In this document: piece after piece, positions 7,006 through 14,475 of the stretch
Position numbering within the stretch: the stretch's first letter is position 1
Layout: the number at the start of each line of letters is the position of its first letter
Source of the DNA: Flavobacteriales bacterium
GTDB lineage: Bacteria > Bacteroidota > Bacteroidia > Flavobacteriales_D > Parvicellaceae
DNA: 14,475 bases
NCBI GenBank assembly: GCA_015488785.1
Contig: WFNC01000005.1
Location: 1 to 14,475 of the forward strand
Reading direction: 5' to 3'
Translations under genes and position numbers: made by a program
Notes under the pieces: generated by a model
What the model was told of the DNA's origin: nothing
Databases searched by the model: none
What the model saw: only the letters and a program-made list of their open reading frames with translations

Positions 7006-8781
7006 TTAATTATTATTATCGTTCATTAATTTAGACGCTTGCGCAGCCCAATCATCTCTTTCTGCTCTTCCTGGAAAAGATTTCGTCAATGAATCTAACA
7101 TGTCGTAATCTTCTTTTACCATTTTACTAACTTGTTCGAATTTAAAAATTCCCATATCGTTAAGTTTACCTTCTAAAACAGGTCCCACTCCACTAATAAT
7201 TTTCAAATCATCTTTATCTTCTGCTCTTGCAGATCCTAGACGTTCAAGTAAAGTTTTTTTTGTAGCGTGAATTTCTTCAGAAGTCAATTCTTTTTGTTCT
7301 ACAACTACATCTTCAATCTTTTCTTCAACCTTTGGTTGAGACTGGAATTCAGGTTTATAGCTAATTACCGGATGCCCATGCCCATGTTCATCATAATAAC
7401 CTGCTCCATTCCCAAATCCTCCTTTAAAGTTTTCTCCAGAAGATTTAAGTATCGTTTTTAATTCTGCAATTGGTAATACGGGAAAGTATCTTGCGAAAAG
7501 TAAATATAAAACTCCGAATAATCCCATTGTTCCGATATAAACCCCTATATCAACCCAAGTAGGATGGAAATAAGACCATGCTGATGGTAAATAATCTCTA
7601 TGGATTGACGTTACAATAATAACGAAACGTTCGAACCACATCCCAGTATTTACAACAATAGCAAGTACAAAGGTAAAAGTTAAGCTTGTTCTCAATTTTT
7701 TGAACCAAAAGAACTGAGGAGATAAAACATTACAAGTCATCATTGTTGCATAAGCCCACCAATATGGACCAGTTGCTCTATTAAGGAAAGCATAGGCTTC
7801 ATACTCTACTCCTGAATACCAAGAGATAAATAACTCTGTAATATAAGCAACACCAACAATAGATCCTGTTGTCATTATTACAATGTTCATATATTCAATA
7901 TGCTTAGTATGTAAATAAGCCTCTAATCCAAATGCTTTTCGAAGAATAAGCATTAATGTTTGTACCATTGCAAACCCTGAAAATACAGCTCCTGCAACAA
8001 AATAAGGAGGGAAAATTGTCGTATGCCAACCTGGAATAACAGAAGTGGCAAAATCAAAAGATACAATTGAGTGTACTGAGAATACTAACGGTGTTGCAAG
8101 TCCAGCTAAAACTAATGAAACCATTTCAAAACGGCTCCAAGCTTTTGCATTTCCACTCCAACCAAAACTAAGAACAGTGTATGCTCTTTTAGCAACCGGA
8201 CTCGTTACTCTATCTCTAATCGTAGCAAAATCTGGAATTAAACCAATGTACCAAAATACCATTCCTACAGAAAAATAGGTTGAAATTGCAAATACATCCC
8301 AAAGTAATGGAGAGTTAAAATTCACCCACAAAGAACCAAATTGATTCGGTAATGGAAAAACCCAATATCCAACCCATAAACGCCCCATGTGAATTAATGG
8401 AAACATTCCTGCCATCATTACAGCAAAAATAGTCATTGCTTCAGCGGCACGGTTAATTGCCATTCTCCATTTTTGTCTAAATAATAATAGTACAGCTGAA
8501 ATTAATGTTCCAGCGTGACCTATTCCTACCCACCAAACGAAGTTTGTAATATCCCAAGCCCATTCAACTGTTTTGTTTAGTCCCCAAGAACCAATACCAA
8601 CTCCTAATAAATAAACGATACAACCCACTCCCCACAATCCAAAGATTGCGAAAATTGTAATTAATATATACCATCCTTTTGGAGCTTTCCCTTCAATAGG
8701 ACGAATAATATCGTCTGTAATGTCTCTATAAGACTTGTCTCCCAGTATGAGGGGAATTCTAATGTCTGACTCTTTGTGCAT
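7006..8781 (-). CDS. actC: Alternative Complex III subunit ActC (NrfD-like quinol subunit) with C-terminal helix-hairpin-helix-like domain
   Basis: ActC is the polytopic NrfD-like subunit thought to hold the menaquinol oxidation site. It has about ten membrane helices between residues 35 and 435. Conserved family segments are GHAGT (88-92), SVHSIVSFDFA (235-245, with H237 and D243) and PGWHTTIFPPYFVAGAVFSG (250-269). After the last helix come a His-rich turn (DEHGHGHP, 464-471) and an acidic linker. Residues about 524-588 form a second domain: DDLKIISGVGPVLEGKLNDM, then GIFKFEQVSKM and FPGRAERDDWAAQASKL. This matches the helix-hairpin-helix-like module found fused to other proteins such as alphaproteobacterial NuoE and ribosomal protein L21. 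ActC homologues usually stop near residue 460, so this is an extension of about 130 residues that I expect to lie in the cytoplasm. It starts 33 bases after actB. Confidence 0.95.
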   Translation of the reverse strand: MHKESDIRIPLILGDKSYRDITDDIIRPIEGKAPKGWYILITIFAIFGLWGVGCIVYLLGVGIGSWGLNKTVEWAWDITNFVWWVGIGHAGTLISAVLLLFRQKWRMAINRAAEAMTIFAVMMAGMFPLIHMGRLWVGYWVFPLPNQFGSLWVNFNSPLLWDVFAISTYFSVGMVFWYIGLIPDFATIRDRVTSPVAKRAYTVLSFGWSGNAKAWSRFEMVSLVLAGLATPLVFSVHSIVSFDFATSVIPGWHTTIFPPYFVAGAVFSGFAMVQTLMLILRKAFGLEAYLHTKHIEYMNIVIMTTGSIVGVAYITELFISWYSGVEYEAYAFLNRATGPYWWAYATMMTCNVLSPQFFWFKKLRTSLTFTFVLAIVVNTGMWFERFVIIVTSIHRDYLPSAWSYFHPTWVDIGVYIGTMGLFGVLYLLFARYFPVLPIAELKTILKSSGENFKGGFGNGAGYYDEHGHGHPVISYKPEFQSQPKVEEKIEDVVVEQKELTSEEIHATKKTLLERLGSARAEDKDDLKIISGVGPVLEGKLNDMGIFKFEQVSKMVKEDYDMLDSLTKSFPGRAERDDWAAQASKLMNDNNN

Positions 8782-8814
8782 CTAAATAATTTTTTAATTG
8801 CAAATATTACTTAA

Positions 8815-11800
8815 TTAATGTCCGTGATTTTCTTCAACTTCAGCGTGAGCTTCTGTATGACCACTTTCTTCTACATTGTTTACTTTAACTTGGTACCAAA
8901 CATTTGGTTTGATTCCTATTTCTTCTAAGGCTTGATAAGCTCTATCATTTTGAGATAAACCTCTAACTTCAGAAGTCGTATCGTTCCAATCACCGAAAGT
9001 AATACTTCCGTTATGACATGCATCTGCACACGCTGGTGCTACATCTCCATCAACTAAAACTCGACCTTCTTTCTTAGCGTTTAGTTTACCTTCTTGTATT
9101 CTTTGAACACAGAAAGAACATTTTTCCATAACACCCCTAGAACGAACAACTACATCTGGATTCAGTGCTAAACGAGCTGTTTCGTCATGTGTAATGTTAA
9201 CATTATCAAACTTTTTATAATCTCTATAATTAAACCAATTGAAACGTCTTACTTTGTAAGGGCAGTTATTAGCACAGTAACGAGTTCCAATACAACGGTT
9301 ATACGCCATCATATTTAATCCTTCACTACTATGAGTTGTTGCTGCAACTGGACAAACCGTTTCACAAGGAGCGTGATTACAATGTTGACACATCATTGGC
9401 ATAAATACAACTGAAGGATTATCTTCAGGTATTTCCATTAATGAATAATCAAAATCATTTTCTTTTGGATTCTCATCGTAAGCTCTTTTATTTTCATCTT
9501 CATCAGTAGAGAAATATCTATCCATTCTTAGCCAATGCATATCTCTCGCTCTTCTGACTTCATCTTTACCTACAACAGGTACATTATTTTCAGAATGACA
9601 AGCAATAATACAAACACCACATCCATCACAAGAAGTTAAATCTATAGACATCCCCCAACGGTGACCTACATGTTCAACTGGATGTTCTTGCCATAATCCA
9701 AAATCATTTGGATTTTGATGTACATCGTGCCCTTTTTGATGAATATGAATACTATGAGAATGGTTATAATCCTCTTTATTTCCGTTTACAAAAGTATCTA
9801 AAGTCGTTTCTTTAACAATAGAATCTCTCCCCATCACAGTGTGATGCGTTTGAGTACAAGCCATATAATAACGTTCTCCTTCTGATAATTCAAAAGTTCC
9901 AACTGCATTATAGCTTAATTCTCCGTTTGTAAAGTTTGTAAATCTATATGAATTCCCTCCAATTGGAGTTTTGTTTCCTTCTTCGTCTAACAAGTATTTA
10001 CCAGACGAATCTAATCTTACTTGATAAGCAGCTCTCCCAATTTTTTCTCCATTTGCTCCACGACCGTATCCTAGAGCGATACCAACTGTACCTACTTTTT
10101 GACCTGGGGTTGGAACTACAGGTAATTTCAGTTTTTGATCACCAACAGTAATTGTAGCAACATAAGCTTTATCTTCTTGCCCCAAATGTACACCATCCCA
10201 TTGTGATTTTGCTCCTCCGCTCAATCCAAAACGAGTATAACAATCTGAAGGAGCCATAGTAATGTAGTTATCCCACGTTACTTTAGTCATTGCATCAGGT
10301 AATTCTTGTAACCATGGATTAGCAGCGTATTGCCCCTCTCCCATTTCTACTTTCTGATACATTACAACTTCTAAATCTCCTGTTACAGCAGCTAATTCTT
10401 TAACTGATTTAGCAGCATTTGACGTTGTATCATTAAATACAACTGCAGTAGTAGGAACTAAAGTAGCATCAGCAGACCCATTATGAACTGCCCAATTCCA
10501 ATACTCATCAAAAGATGCGTATTTTGTTTGCTTACTGAAACCATATTTGTTCCAAGCCGCTTTAATATAATTATAATAAGCTTTACTTTCTCTATCAGCT
10601 CTATCTGTTTTACCAGCCCAAACTAATAAAGAATCTTGAACTTGTCTAGTATCGTATAAAGGTCTAATAATTGGTTGTTGAATTGAGTAAACACCAGATT
10701 TTGGGTTTAAATCATTCCAAGACTCAAGGAAATTATGAGTCGGACAATTATAGTGACATAAACTTGCTGTTTCATCGCTATATTCAGAAAACGAAACCGT
10801 TAAATCTACATTTGCTAAAGCCTCTCCAAATTTAGATCCGTTTGGCAATGTATATACTGGATTAACTCCATACATCAAAAGAGCATCAACTTTACCAGCT
10901 TCAACTTCTTTTACTAAATTCTCGACTAAAGCATCGTCTGCTTGTTTAATTTGTAATGGATTATCTAAATCAATTGTTTTTCCGTAATTTCCTAATGCGT
11001 GATTAATTGCATTTACAATTACTTGAACACCTGTATTGTTAATTCCAGCGACAACTAAAGACTCACCTTTAGCAGCTTTTAAATCTTTTGCAATTTTAGT
11101 TGCAACAGCTGTAATGTTTTCAGGAATAGAAATCCCTAAATCTTTACCTGTAACTGCTTTTAAAATAGCAGAAGCTACAAGCCCTTGTTCAGAAGGTTTA
11201 ATTGGAGTTCTAACATCGGCATTTGCACCAGTTAAACTAAAAACAGAATCAAAATGATAATGTTTAGACATCCAACCATTTTCAGGTTTTCTAGTTACTG
11301 AAAAATCAACTTTAAATTTTGTTGGTAATAACCAATTTGCAAGAAAATCAGCATCTATAGATACAACAACCTTAGCTTTAGAAAAATCATAATCTGGGAT
11401 TACATTTTTACTAAATGACTCAGAGTTTGCTTTTCTTAATGCTGAATAAGATACTGCATCATATTGAACATGAGAAACATTACTACTAACTGAAGTTGAA
11501 GCTTCCATTTTTGGAGTTCCATCTTCATTCATAACAGCTATACCGTCAGCGTCTAACACAGCAGTTTCAGAAGATTCTCCACCTCCTAACGAAGACATAA
11601 AGTCATTGATTACTAACTGAGTAGAAGGACTAATAATTGTATTGGTTAACAACCTTACGTTACCTCCTTTAGCTACTATACCTTTTAACTTCGATTTGAT
11701 AGACGAATCAACATCTGTCCAAGTTGCTTCTACACCATCAGCGTAAGCTCCTTTTAATCTTTCTCCGTTATATAAATTAAGAACTGAAGCAGCAACACGA

Positions 11801-12201
11801 GGAGTCATTCCTCCTTTAGTTAAACCAAAGCTTGAATTACCTTTCACCCAAATTGGACGACCTTCTCTTGCTTTCACTAATATGTTTGAGAAATCATTCC
11901 CATCATAAAAAGTACTTGAATACCAATTCGCAACACCAGGAGTAATATCCTCTGGTTTGTTAACGTAAGGGATAGACTTAATAACAGGCGCTTCACAAGA
12001 AGCCAAAGTTGCAGCTGCAACTCCAAACCCTAAGAACTTTAAGAAATCTCTTCTACCTGTTTTGAATTCTGAAGCACCTTCATCGGCAAGAAACTCGCCA
12101 ATTGGTAAATCTTCTTTGAATTCTTTATTGCTTTTTTCAATAAACTCAGGCGATTGATGTTTTTCATCCAACCCTTTCCAGTATGTTTTCTTCATACTCA
12201 T
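8815..12201 (-). CDS. actB: Alternative Complex III subunit ActB (Tat-exported molybdopterin-like/iron-sulfur subunit)
   Basis: ActB is the large periplasmic electron-transfer subunit. It begins MSMKKTYWKGLDEKHQ, typical of its family, followed by a twin-arginine signal GRRDFLKFLGFG (49-60) and LASC with C69, so it may be a Tat-exported lipoprotein. Residues about 70-740 are a molybdopterin-oxidoreductase-like domain; in this family it carries no cofactor and is structural. Residues about 855-1062 are a ferredoxin-like domain with 15 cysteines: CDGCGVCIIAC; CQHCNHAPCETVC; CIGTRYCANNC; CSFC with CADAC. That count suits one [3Fe-4S] and three [4Fe-4S] clusters. A His-rich stretch (HSHSIHIHQKGHDVHQ) precedes the Fe-S part, and the tail is ESGHTEAHAEVEENHGH. 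ActB links quinol oxidation at ActC to the ActA hemes. At 1128 residues it is slightly long for the family. It starts 24 bases after actA. Confidence 0.97.
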   Translation of the reverse strand: MSMKKTYWKGLDEKHQSPEFIEKSNKEFKEDLPIGEFLADEGASEFKTGRRDFLKFLGFGVAAATLASCEAPVIKSIPYVNKPEDITPGVANWYSSTFYDGNDFSNILVKAREGRPIWVKGNSSFGLTKGGMTPRVAASVLNLYNGERLKGAYADGVEATWTDVDSSIKSKLKGIVAKGGNVRLLTNTIISPSTQLVINDFMSSLGGGESSETAVLDADGIAVMNEDGTPKMEASTSVSSNVSHVQYDAVSYSALRKANSESFSKNVIPDYDFSKAKVVVSIDADFLANWLLPTKFKVDFSVTRKPENGWMSKHYHFDSVFSLTGANADVRTPIKPSEQGLVASAILKAVTGKDLGISIPENITAVATKIAKDLKAAKGESLVVAGINNTGVQVIVNAINHALGNYGKTIDLDNPLQIKQADDALVENLVKEVEAGKVDALLMYGVNPVYTLPNGSKFGEALANVDLTVSFSEYSDETASLCHYNCPTHNFLESWNDLNPKSGVYSIQQPIIRPLYDTRQVQDSLLVWAGKTDRADRESKAYYNYIKAAWNKYGFSKQTKYASFDEYWNWAVHNGSADATLVPTTAVVFNDTTSNAAKSVKELAAVTGDLEVVMYQKVEMGEGQYAANPWLQELPDAMTKVTWDNYITMAPSDCYTRFGLSGGAKSQWDGVHLGQEDKAYVATITVGDQKLKLPVVPTPGQKVGTVGIALGYGRGANGEKIGRAAYQVRLDSSGKYLLDEEGNKTPIGGNSYRFTNFTNGELSYNAVGTFELSEGERYYMACTQTHHTVMGRDSIVKETTLDTFVNGNKEDYNHSHSIHIHQKGHDVHQNPNDFGLWQEHPVEHVGHRWGMSIDLTSCDGCGVCIIACHSENNVPVVGKDEVRRARDMHWLRMDRYFSTDEDENKRAYDENPKENDFDYSLMEIPEDNPSVVFMPMMCQHCNHAPCETVCPVAATTHSSEGLNMMAYNRCIGTRYCANNCPYKVRRFNWFNYRDYKKFDNVNITHDETARLALNPDVVVRSRGVMEKCSFCVQRIQEGKLNAKKEGRVLVDGDVAPACADACHNGSITFGDWNDTTSEVRGLSQNDRAYQALEEIGIKPNVWYQVKVNNVEESGHTEAHAEVEENHGH

Positions 12202-12225
12202 GTTTTTTGATTCTTTAAGTTATAA

Positions 12226-13542
12226 TTAATAATGACATTTTGCACATTCCCATCCACCAAGCTCACGTACAGTAACTTTATCATCTTCTAATATTCTTCT
12301 CATTGCGTCAGGACGATTTTTTAATCTAGCATGTAATTCTTTATAATAAGAACTTTTTGTTAAATCAACCGTTTTTGTATTGTGACACTCTAAACACCAC
12401 CCCATTGTCATAATTGGCTTTTCTAATGGAATGATTTTATTATCTGTTTTTGCTAATTCGTTAATTTCTTCATTTGTAGCTACACGTCCTAATCCGAATG
12501 TTTTAACATCACCGTGACACTGGCGACAATCTAAATTTGCTGTATTTGGATTTACGTGCTGCGCATGACTAAAGAAAACGTGATCTGGCATATTGTGTGC
12601 CTTATTCCAAACAATTGGAGTTCCTTCAATTACATTTCCTTCCTCATCATAATTATAATCTCTCTTCTCAGCATTAAAACCAGCAGCTTCATATATTTTT
12701 GCGATCTCAGTTGTACCAGTAGTTGTCCCTTCCGGAACCATTCTATGGCAATTCATACAGACATTAGTAGTCGGAATTCCCGCATGTTTTGATTTTTCAG
12801 CTGAATTATGACAATACTTACAATCAATCCCCATATCACCTGCATGCAATTTATGTGAATATGCAATTTTTTGAGAAGGTTGATAATCATTAAAAACACC
12901 AACACTATAACCTTTTGCCAAACCTTCAACTCCAAAAGCTAAACCGACAAGAATACTCAAAAACAAAGCAAACCTCCAGTTTCTTAAATACCAAGAACCT
13001 TTCTTTTCTTTTAATTGAACACCGTTTTTTTCAGCAACAGCAAGCTCTAACATATTCTTCACTCGCTTAGCGACAAACAAAACAATACCTGCAACTAATA
13101 AAGAAACAATTAGCCAAAGCGTATAATTTGTAGTAGGTTCTACTACTTTAACCTCAGCAACTTCAACTTCTTTTTTTGGAGCTTCGTATGCATCTGCAAA
13201 ATCTAAAATTGCCTTCATTTCTTCTTGAGAAATAGACTGAGGAGGCATTTGCATTTTACTAAAACCAGCAACTTCTTTCGCTCTTTTTGACTTTCCGCTT
13301 TCAATTAAAGCTACAGGATCTTTTATCCATTCGAAAATCATTTCTCCTTCTCCAGCCTCTTCCCACAAAGCTTGAGCGCCTTGTAATTTTGGTCCAGTCG
13401 AATTCTTCAACACTTTATGACACGCCGCGCAATTCGTTTTAAATAGAGCAGCTCCATCCTGAGCAAAACCTGAAGACACAGTAGTAAAAACTACTAATGC
13501 TAATCCAACGGCTTTGATTTTATTTATCCAATTAATTTTCAT
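12226..13542 (-). CDS. actA: Alternative Complex III subunit ActA: six-heme cytochrome c with N-terminal monoheme domain
   Basis: ActA carries the multiheme electron path out of the complex. A Sec signal peptide (about 1-27, cleaved near FAQ) is followed by a monoheme cytochrome c domain: CAACH at 38-42 and KMQMPP at 96-101 offering an axial Met. An acidic Pro/Val linker (121-138) leads to a membrane helix (about 140-160), then a second helix (about 189-205). The pentaheme domain follows with CKYCH (241-245), CMNCH (262-266), CRQCH (339-343), CLECH (383-387) and CAKCH (433-437), ending CAKCHY. That makes six CXXCH motifs in total. The pentaheme part is the usual ActA. The tethered monoheme domain probably shuttles electrons to CuA of CoxB, in place of a free cytochrome c; this is inference. 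It is the first gene of the operon, with a promoter-like element 44-51 bases upstream of its ATG. Confidence 0.97.
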   Translation of the reverse strand: MKINWINKIKAVGLALVVFTTVSSGFAQDGAALFKTNCAACHKVLKNSTGPKLQGAQALWEEAGEGEMIFEWIKDPVALIESGKSKRAKEVAGFSKMQMPPQSISQEEMKAILDFADAYEAPKKEVEVAEVKVVEPTTNYTLWLIVSLLVAGIVLFVAKRVKNMLELAVAEKNGVQLKEKKGSWYLRNWRFALFLSILVGLAFGVEGLAKGYSVGVFNDYQPSQKIAYSHKLHAGDMGIDCKYCHNSAEKSKHAGIPTTNVCMNCHRMVPEGTTTGTTEIAKIYEAAGFNAEKRDYNYDEEGNVIEGTPIVWNKAHNMPDHVFFSHAQHVNPNTANLDCRQCHGDVKTFGLGRVATNEEINELAKTDNKIIPLEKPIMTMGWCLECHNTKTVDLTKSSYYKELHARLKNRPDAMRRILEDDKVTVRELGGWECAKCHY

Positions 13543-13585
13543 GCTTTTACCTTTATGGTCCTTTTTTAAGCTTTTTTAACAATTG

Positions 13586-13593
13586 CAAAAGTA
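13586..13593 (-). promoter_or_regulatory. Candidate -7 promoter element of the act operon
   Basis: On the minus strand this reads TACTTTTG, a perfect match to the Bacteroidetes -7 consensus TAnnTTTG. The start codon of actA is 44 bases downstream, so a leader of roughly 35 bases would result. A TTG lies upstream with a 13-base gap, shorter than the usual 17-23, so the -33 part is weak. Position and match favour a real promoter; an AT-rich spacer can give such matches by chance. Confidence 0.42.
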
Positions 13594-13681
13594 ATAAATG
13601 ATTGAGCAATATTTGTGTATTTGTCATAAAATTGTCTCAGAAAAGTTTAATTTATAATAATTCTAAATAAGAATTAAAGCT

Positions 13682-13707
13682 AAATAACAAAAATTCTTTT
13701 GTTATTT
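13682..13707. repeat. Perfect AT-rich inverted repeat upstream of the act promoter
   Basis: An 11-base arm (AAATAACAAAA) and its exact complement (TTTTGTTATTT) flank a four-base loop. It lies about 90 bases upstream of the putative act -7 element. On the plus strand it is followed by a T-rich stretch, so it might act as a weak terminator, or as a regulator-binding palindrome for the act operon. No gene on the plus strand precedes it that would need terminating. Confidence 0.4.
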
Positions 13708-13998
13708 TATTTTGTATAATGAGGTTTGAGTTAATTTATGGATAAACCTTAATAATTTCTTTTGTAAACTAGATGACGCATAACCAACACTATTATTTAT
13801 TTTAAAATTCATTAAGCGTGAAAAAAACTTAATAAATAATATGCTTCAATTTTCAACAATAAAAAAAAAGATTACAGCTTAATTAACATTCCATACCAAA
13901 TTCGGTGCACTCAGGAGGCTTTTTTAGGAAGGATAAACATATAACAAATGAAATACATTTAAACCTTACACACATTAAATTTAATCGGTAATTTATTT

Positions 13999-14073
13999 TG
14001 CGTTAGGGATAGTAGCGGCATCCTTTTCTTTTTTTTAAGAAAAGATATAGCGGATAGCCCGCTCGAACGCCCA
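13999..14073 (+). ncRNA. Candidate structured RNA of the kind common between flavobacterial genes (possibly Flavo-1)
   Basis: This patch is clearly more GC-rich than its surroundings and folds symmetrically. An outer stem pairs GCGTT (14000-14004) with AACGC (14066-14070). GGG (14006-14008) can pair with CCC (14058-14060). An inner hairpin pairs CTTTTCTT (14023-14030) with AAGAAAAG (14037-14044) around a T6 loop. The motif AGCGG appears on both sides of the inner hairpin (14014-14018 and 14049-14053), as AGTAGCGGCATCC and ATAGCGGATAGCCCG. From memory, elements with GCGTTAGGGAT...AGCGG...AGCGGATAGCCCG...CGCC recur between genes in Flavobacteriaceae and resemble the candidate RNA motif Flavo-1; the name is uncertain. 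The strand is chosen from that recollection. Function is unknown. It ends about 145 bases before the right-hand gene. Confidence 0.6.
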
Positions 14074-14188
14074 AAAATCATAATTTATTAAACCTTTGGA
14101 AGCACGTAAAAAATTCAAAAGAGAACTCAAGAAATAGTAATTTTAAAAACGGCATGATAATTAATACTATAATTAAGACTATTATCCT

Positions 14189-14196
14189 TATTTTTG
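14189..14196 (+). promoter_or_regulatory. Candidate -7 promoter element of the right-hand gene
   Basis: TATTTTTG is a perfect match to TAnnTTTG, 22 bases before the ATG at 14219, which would give a leader of about 16 bases. No TTG is found at the expected -33 distance. The downstream location of the RNA candidate relative to the window's promoters makes a separate promoter for this gene sensible. Confidence 0.42.
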
Positions 14197-14218
14197 TCTA
14201 ATCATTTAATCAAAAAAT

Positions 14219-14475
14219 ATGAAGCATTTAACTCTTATTACATTTATACTGCTAGCAATGTTAGCTACATCGCAAGAAGACAAAGGAGACAAACAAGTTC
14301 CAAATGAGGAAAATAATTGGCGATTATTTCCTAACAAAAACAAAAAGGACTTACAACAAAATGACACGATTGCAAGCTTTTCAAAAAAAGAATTGAATTT
14401 TAACAATTCAAAAGGCAAACTGGTCATTAACCAACCTGAAGAAATAACTTTACTAACGGAAAACTTAAAAAAGAA
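14219..14475 (+). CDS. Partial secreted protein, divergent from the act operon (3' end outside window)
   Basis: An ATG at 14219 opens 85 codons that run off the window. The start MKHLTLITFILLAMLATSQ is a short Sec signal peptide. The mature part is Asn/Lys/Asp/Glu-rich and probably unstructured at first (EDKGDKQVPNEENNWRLFP), then has KGKLVINQPEEITLLTENLK. That last segment resembles the sequence just before the SPOR domain in many flavobacterial secreted SPOR proteins, and SPOR genes are, as I recall, often found beside actA in this group. The SPOR domain itself would be outside the window, so this is only a suggestion. A -7-like element lies 22 bases upstream. The gene is divergent from actA and separated by the 676-base spacer. 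Confidence 0.75.
   Translation, partial: MKHLTLITFILLAMLATSQEDKGDKQVPNEENNWRLFPNKNKKDLQQNDTIASFSKKELNFNNSKGKLVINQPEEITLLTENLKK

Larger units (their letters stand above)
13543..14218. other. 676-base spacer between the act operon and the divergent right-hand gene
   Basis: No convincing protein gene is seen here. The spacer holds a promoter-like element for actA (13586-13593), a perfect AT-rich inverted repeat (13682-13707), a more GC-rich patch with a 30-codon minus-strand ORF that I do not accept as a gene (13883-13975), a structured RNA candidate (13999-14073) and a promoter-like element for the right-hand gene (14189-14196). A direct repeat CTTTTTTAA occurs twice at 13561-13569 and 13571-13579, in the actA leader. 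The remaining sequence is plain AT-rich DNA. Confidence 0.7.

Noticed and set aside
8815..12201. ActB as an active molybdopterin oxidoreductase
   Set aside because: ActB of Alternative Complex III keeps the fold without the cofactor, and its neighbours are the diagnostic ActA, C, D, E and F subunits and not those of a Mo enzyme.
6466..12201. Polysulfide/nitrite reductase-type (Psr/Nrf) operon, because of the NrfD-like and Fe-S subunits
   Set aside because: The pentaheme ActA, the fused MoCo-like/Fe-S ActB, DUF3341-type ActD and a second NrfD-like ActF next to coxBA define Alternative Complex III.
13904..13930. AGGAGG followed by a T run, looked at as Shine-Dalgarno or terminator
   Set aside because: No start codon at a suitable distance opens a gene on the plus strand, and no stable stem precedes the T run.
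13883..13975. Minus-strand ORF of 30 codons starting MCVRFKCISF and ending KKPPECTEFGMEC, in a more GC-rich patch
   Set aside because: Composition rich in Cys, no recognisable family, no promoter or operon context, and no terminator after it. It could be the remnant end of a lost gene, but nothing in the window supports a functional call.
1..14475. CRISPR arrays, insertion sequences, tRNA or rRNA genes, phage or defence genes
   Set aside because: I found no spaced direct repeats, no transposase-like ORF with terminal inverted repeats, and no tRNA-like cloverleaf or rRNA signature. The window is a core respiratory locus.

Overview
The window is AT-rich DNA from a member of the Bacteroidetes, most likely family Flavobacteriaceae. 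The evidence is the gene content (Alternative Complex III followed by an A1-type cytochrome oxidase), start codons without Shine-Dalgarno sequences, two perfect matches to the Bacteroidetes -7 element TAnnTTTG, and signal peptides and lipoboxes of flavobacterial style. The genus cannot be told from the sequence.

Layout, reading the minus strand from right to left. A 676-base spacer (13543-14218) separates the respiratory genes from a divergent secreted-protein gene that leaves the window on the right. It holds a candidate structured RNA, an AT-rich inverted repeat and two promoter-like elements. Then comes the Alternative Complex III operon: actA (six-heme cytochrome c), actB (molybdopterin-like/Fe-S subunit), actC (NrfD-like quinol subunit), actD, actE (monoheme lipoprotein) and actF. 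Gaps are 3-38 bases. It ends in a 31-residue single-helix membrane protein gene (3719-3814), followed directly by a strong terminator. A second unit, coxB-coxA (oxidase subunits II and I), follows and has its own terminator. At the far left an outer-membrane-type protein gene begins, and its first codons run through the coxA terminator.

Together the genes form the terminal part of an aerobic chain. ActC/ActF sit in the inner membrane and oxidise menaquinol. Electrons pass through the ActB Fe-S clusters and the ActA and ActE hemes to the CuA site of CoxB and then to heme a, heme a3 and CuB in CoxA. Complex III and the oxidase are known to form a supercomplex in Flavobacterium. The monoheme domain tethered to the front of ActA is a natural carrier between them. 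Oxidase subunit III and the assembly factors are not in this window.

The less ordinary points are these: an OmpA-type peptidoglycan-binding domain fused to ActE; a helix-hairpin-helix-like domain fused to the C-terminus of ActC; the unannotated micro-protein at the end of the act operon; a folded His-rich insert in ActF; a structured RNA candidate; and a terminator embedded in the signal-peptide region of the leftmost gene.
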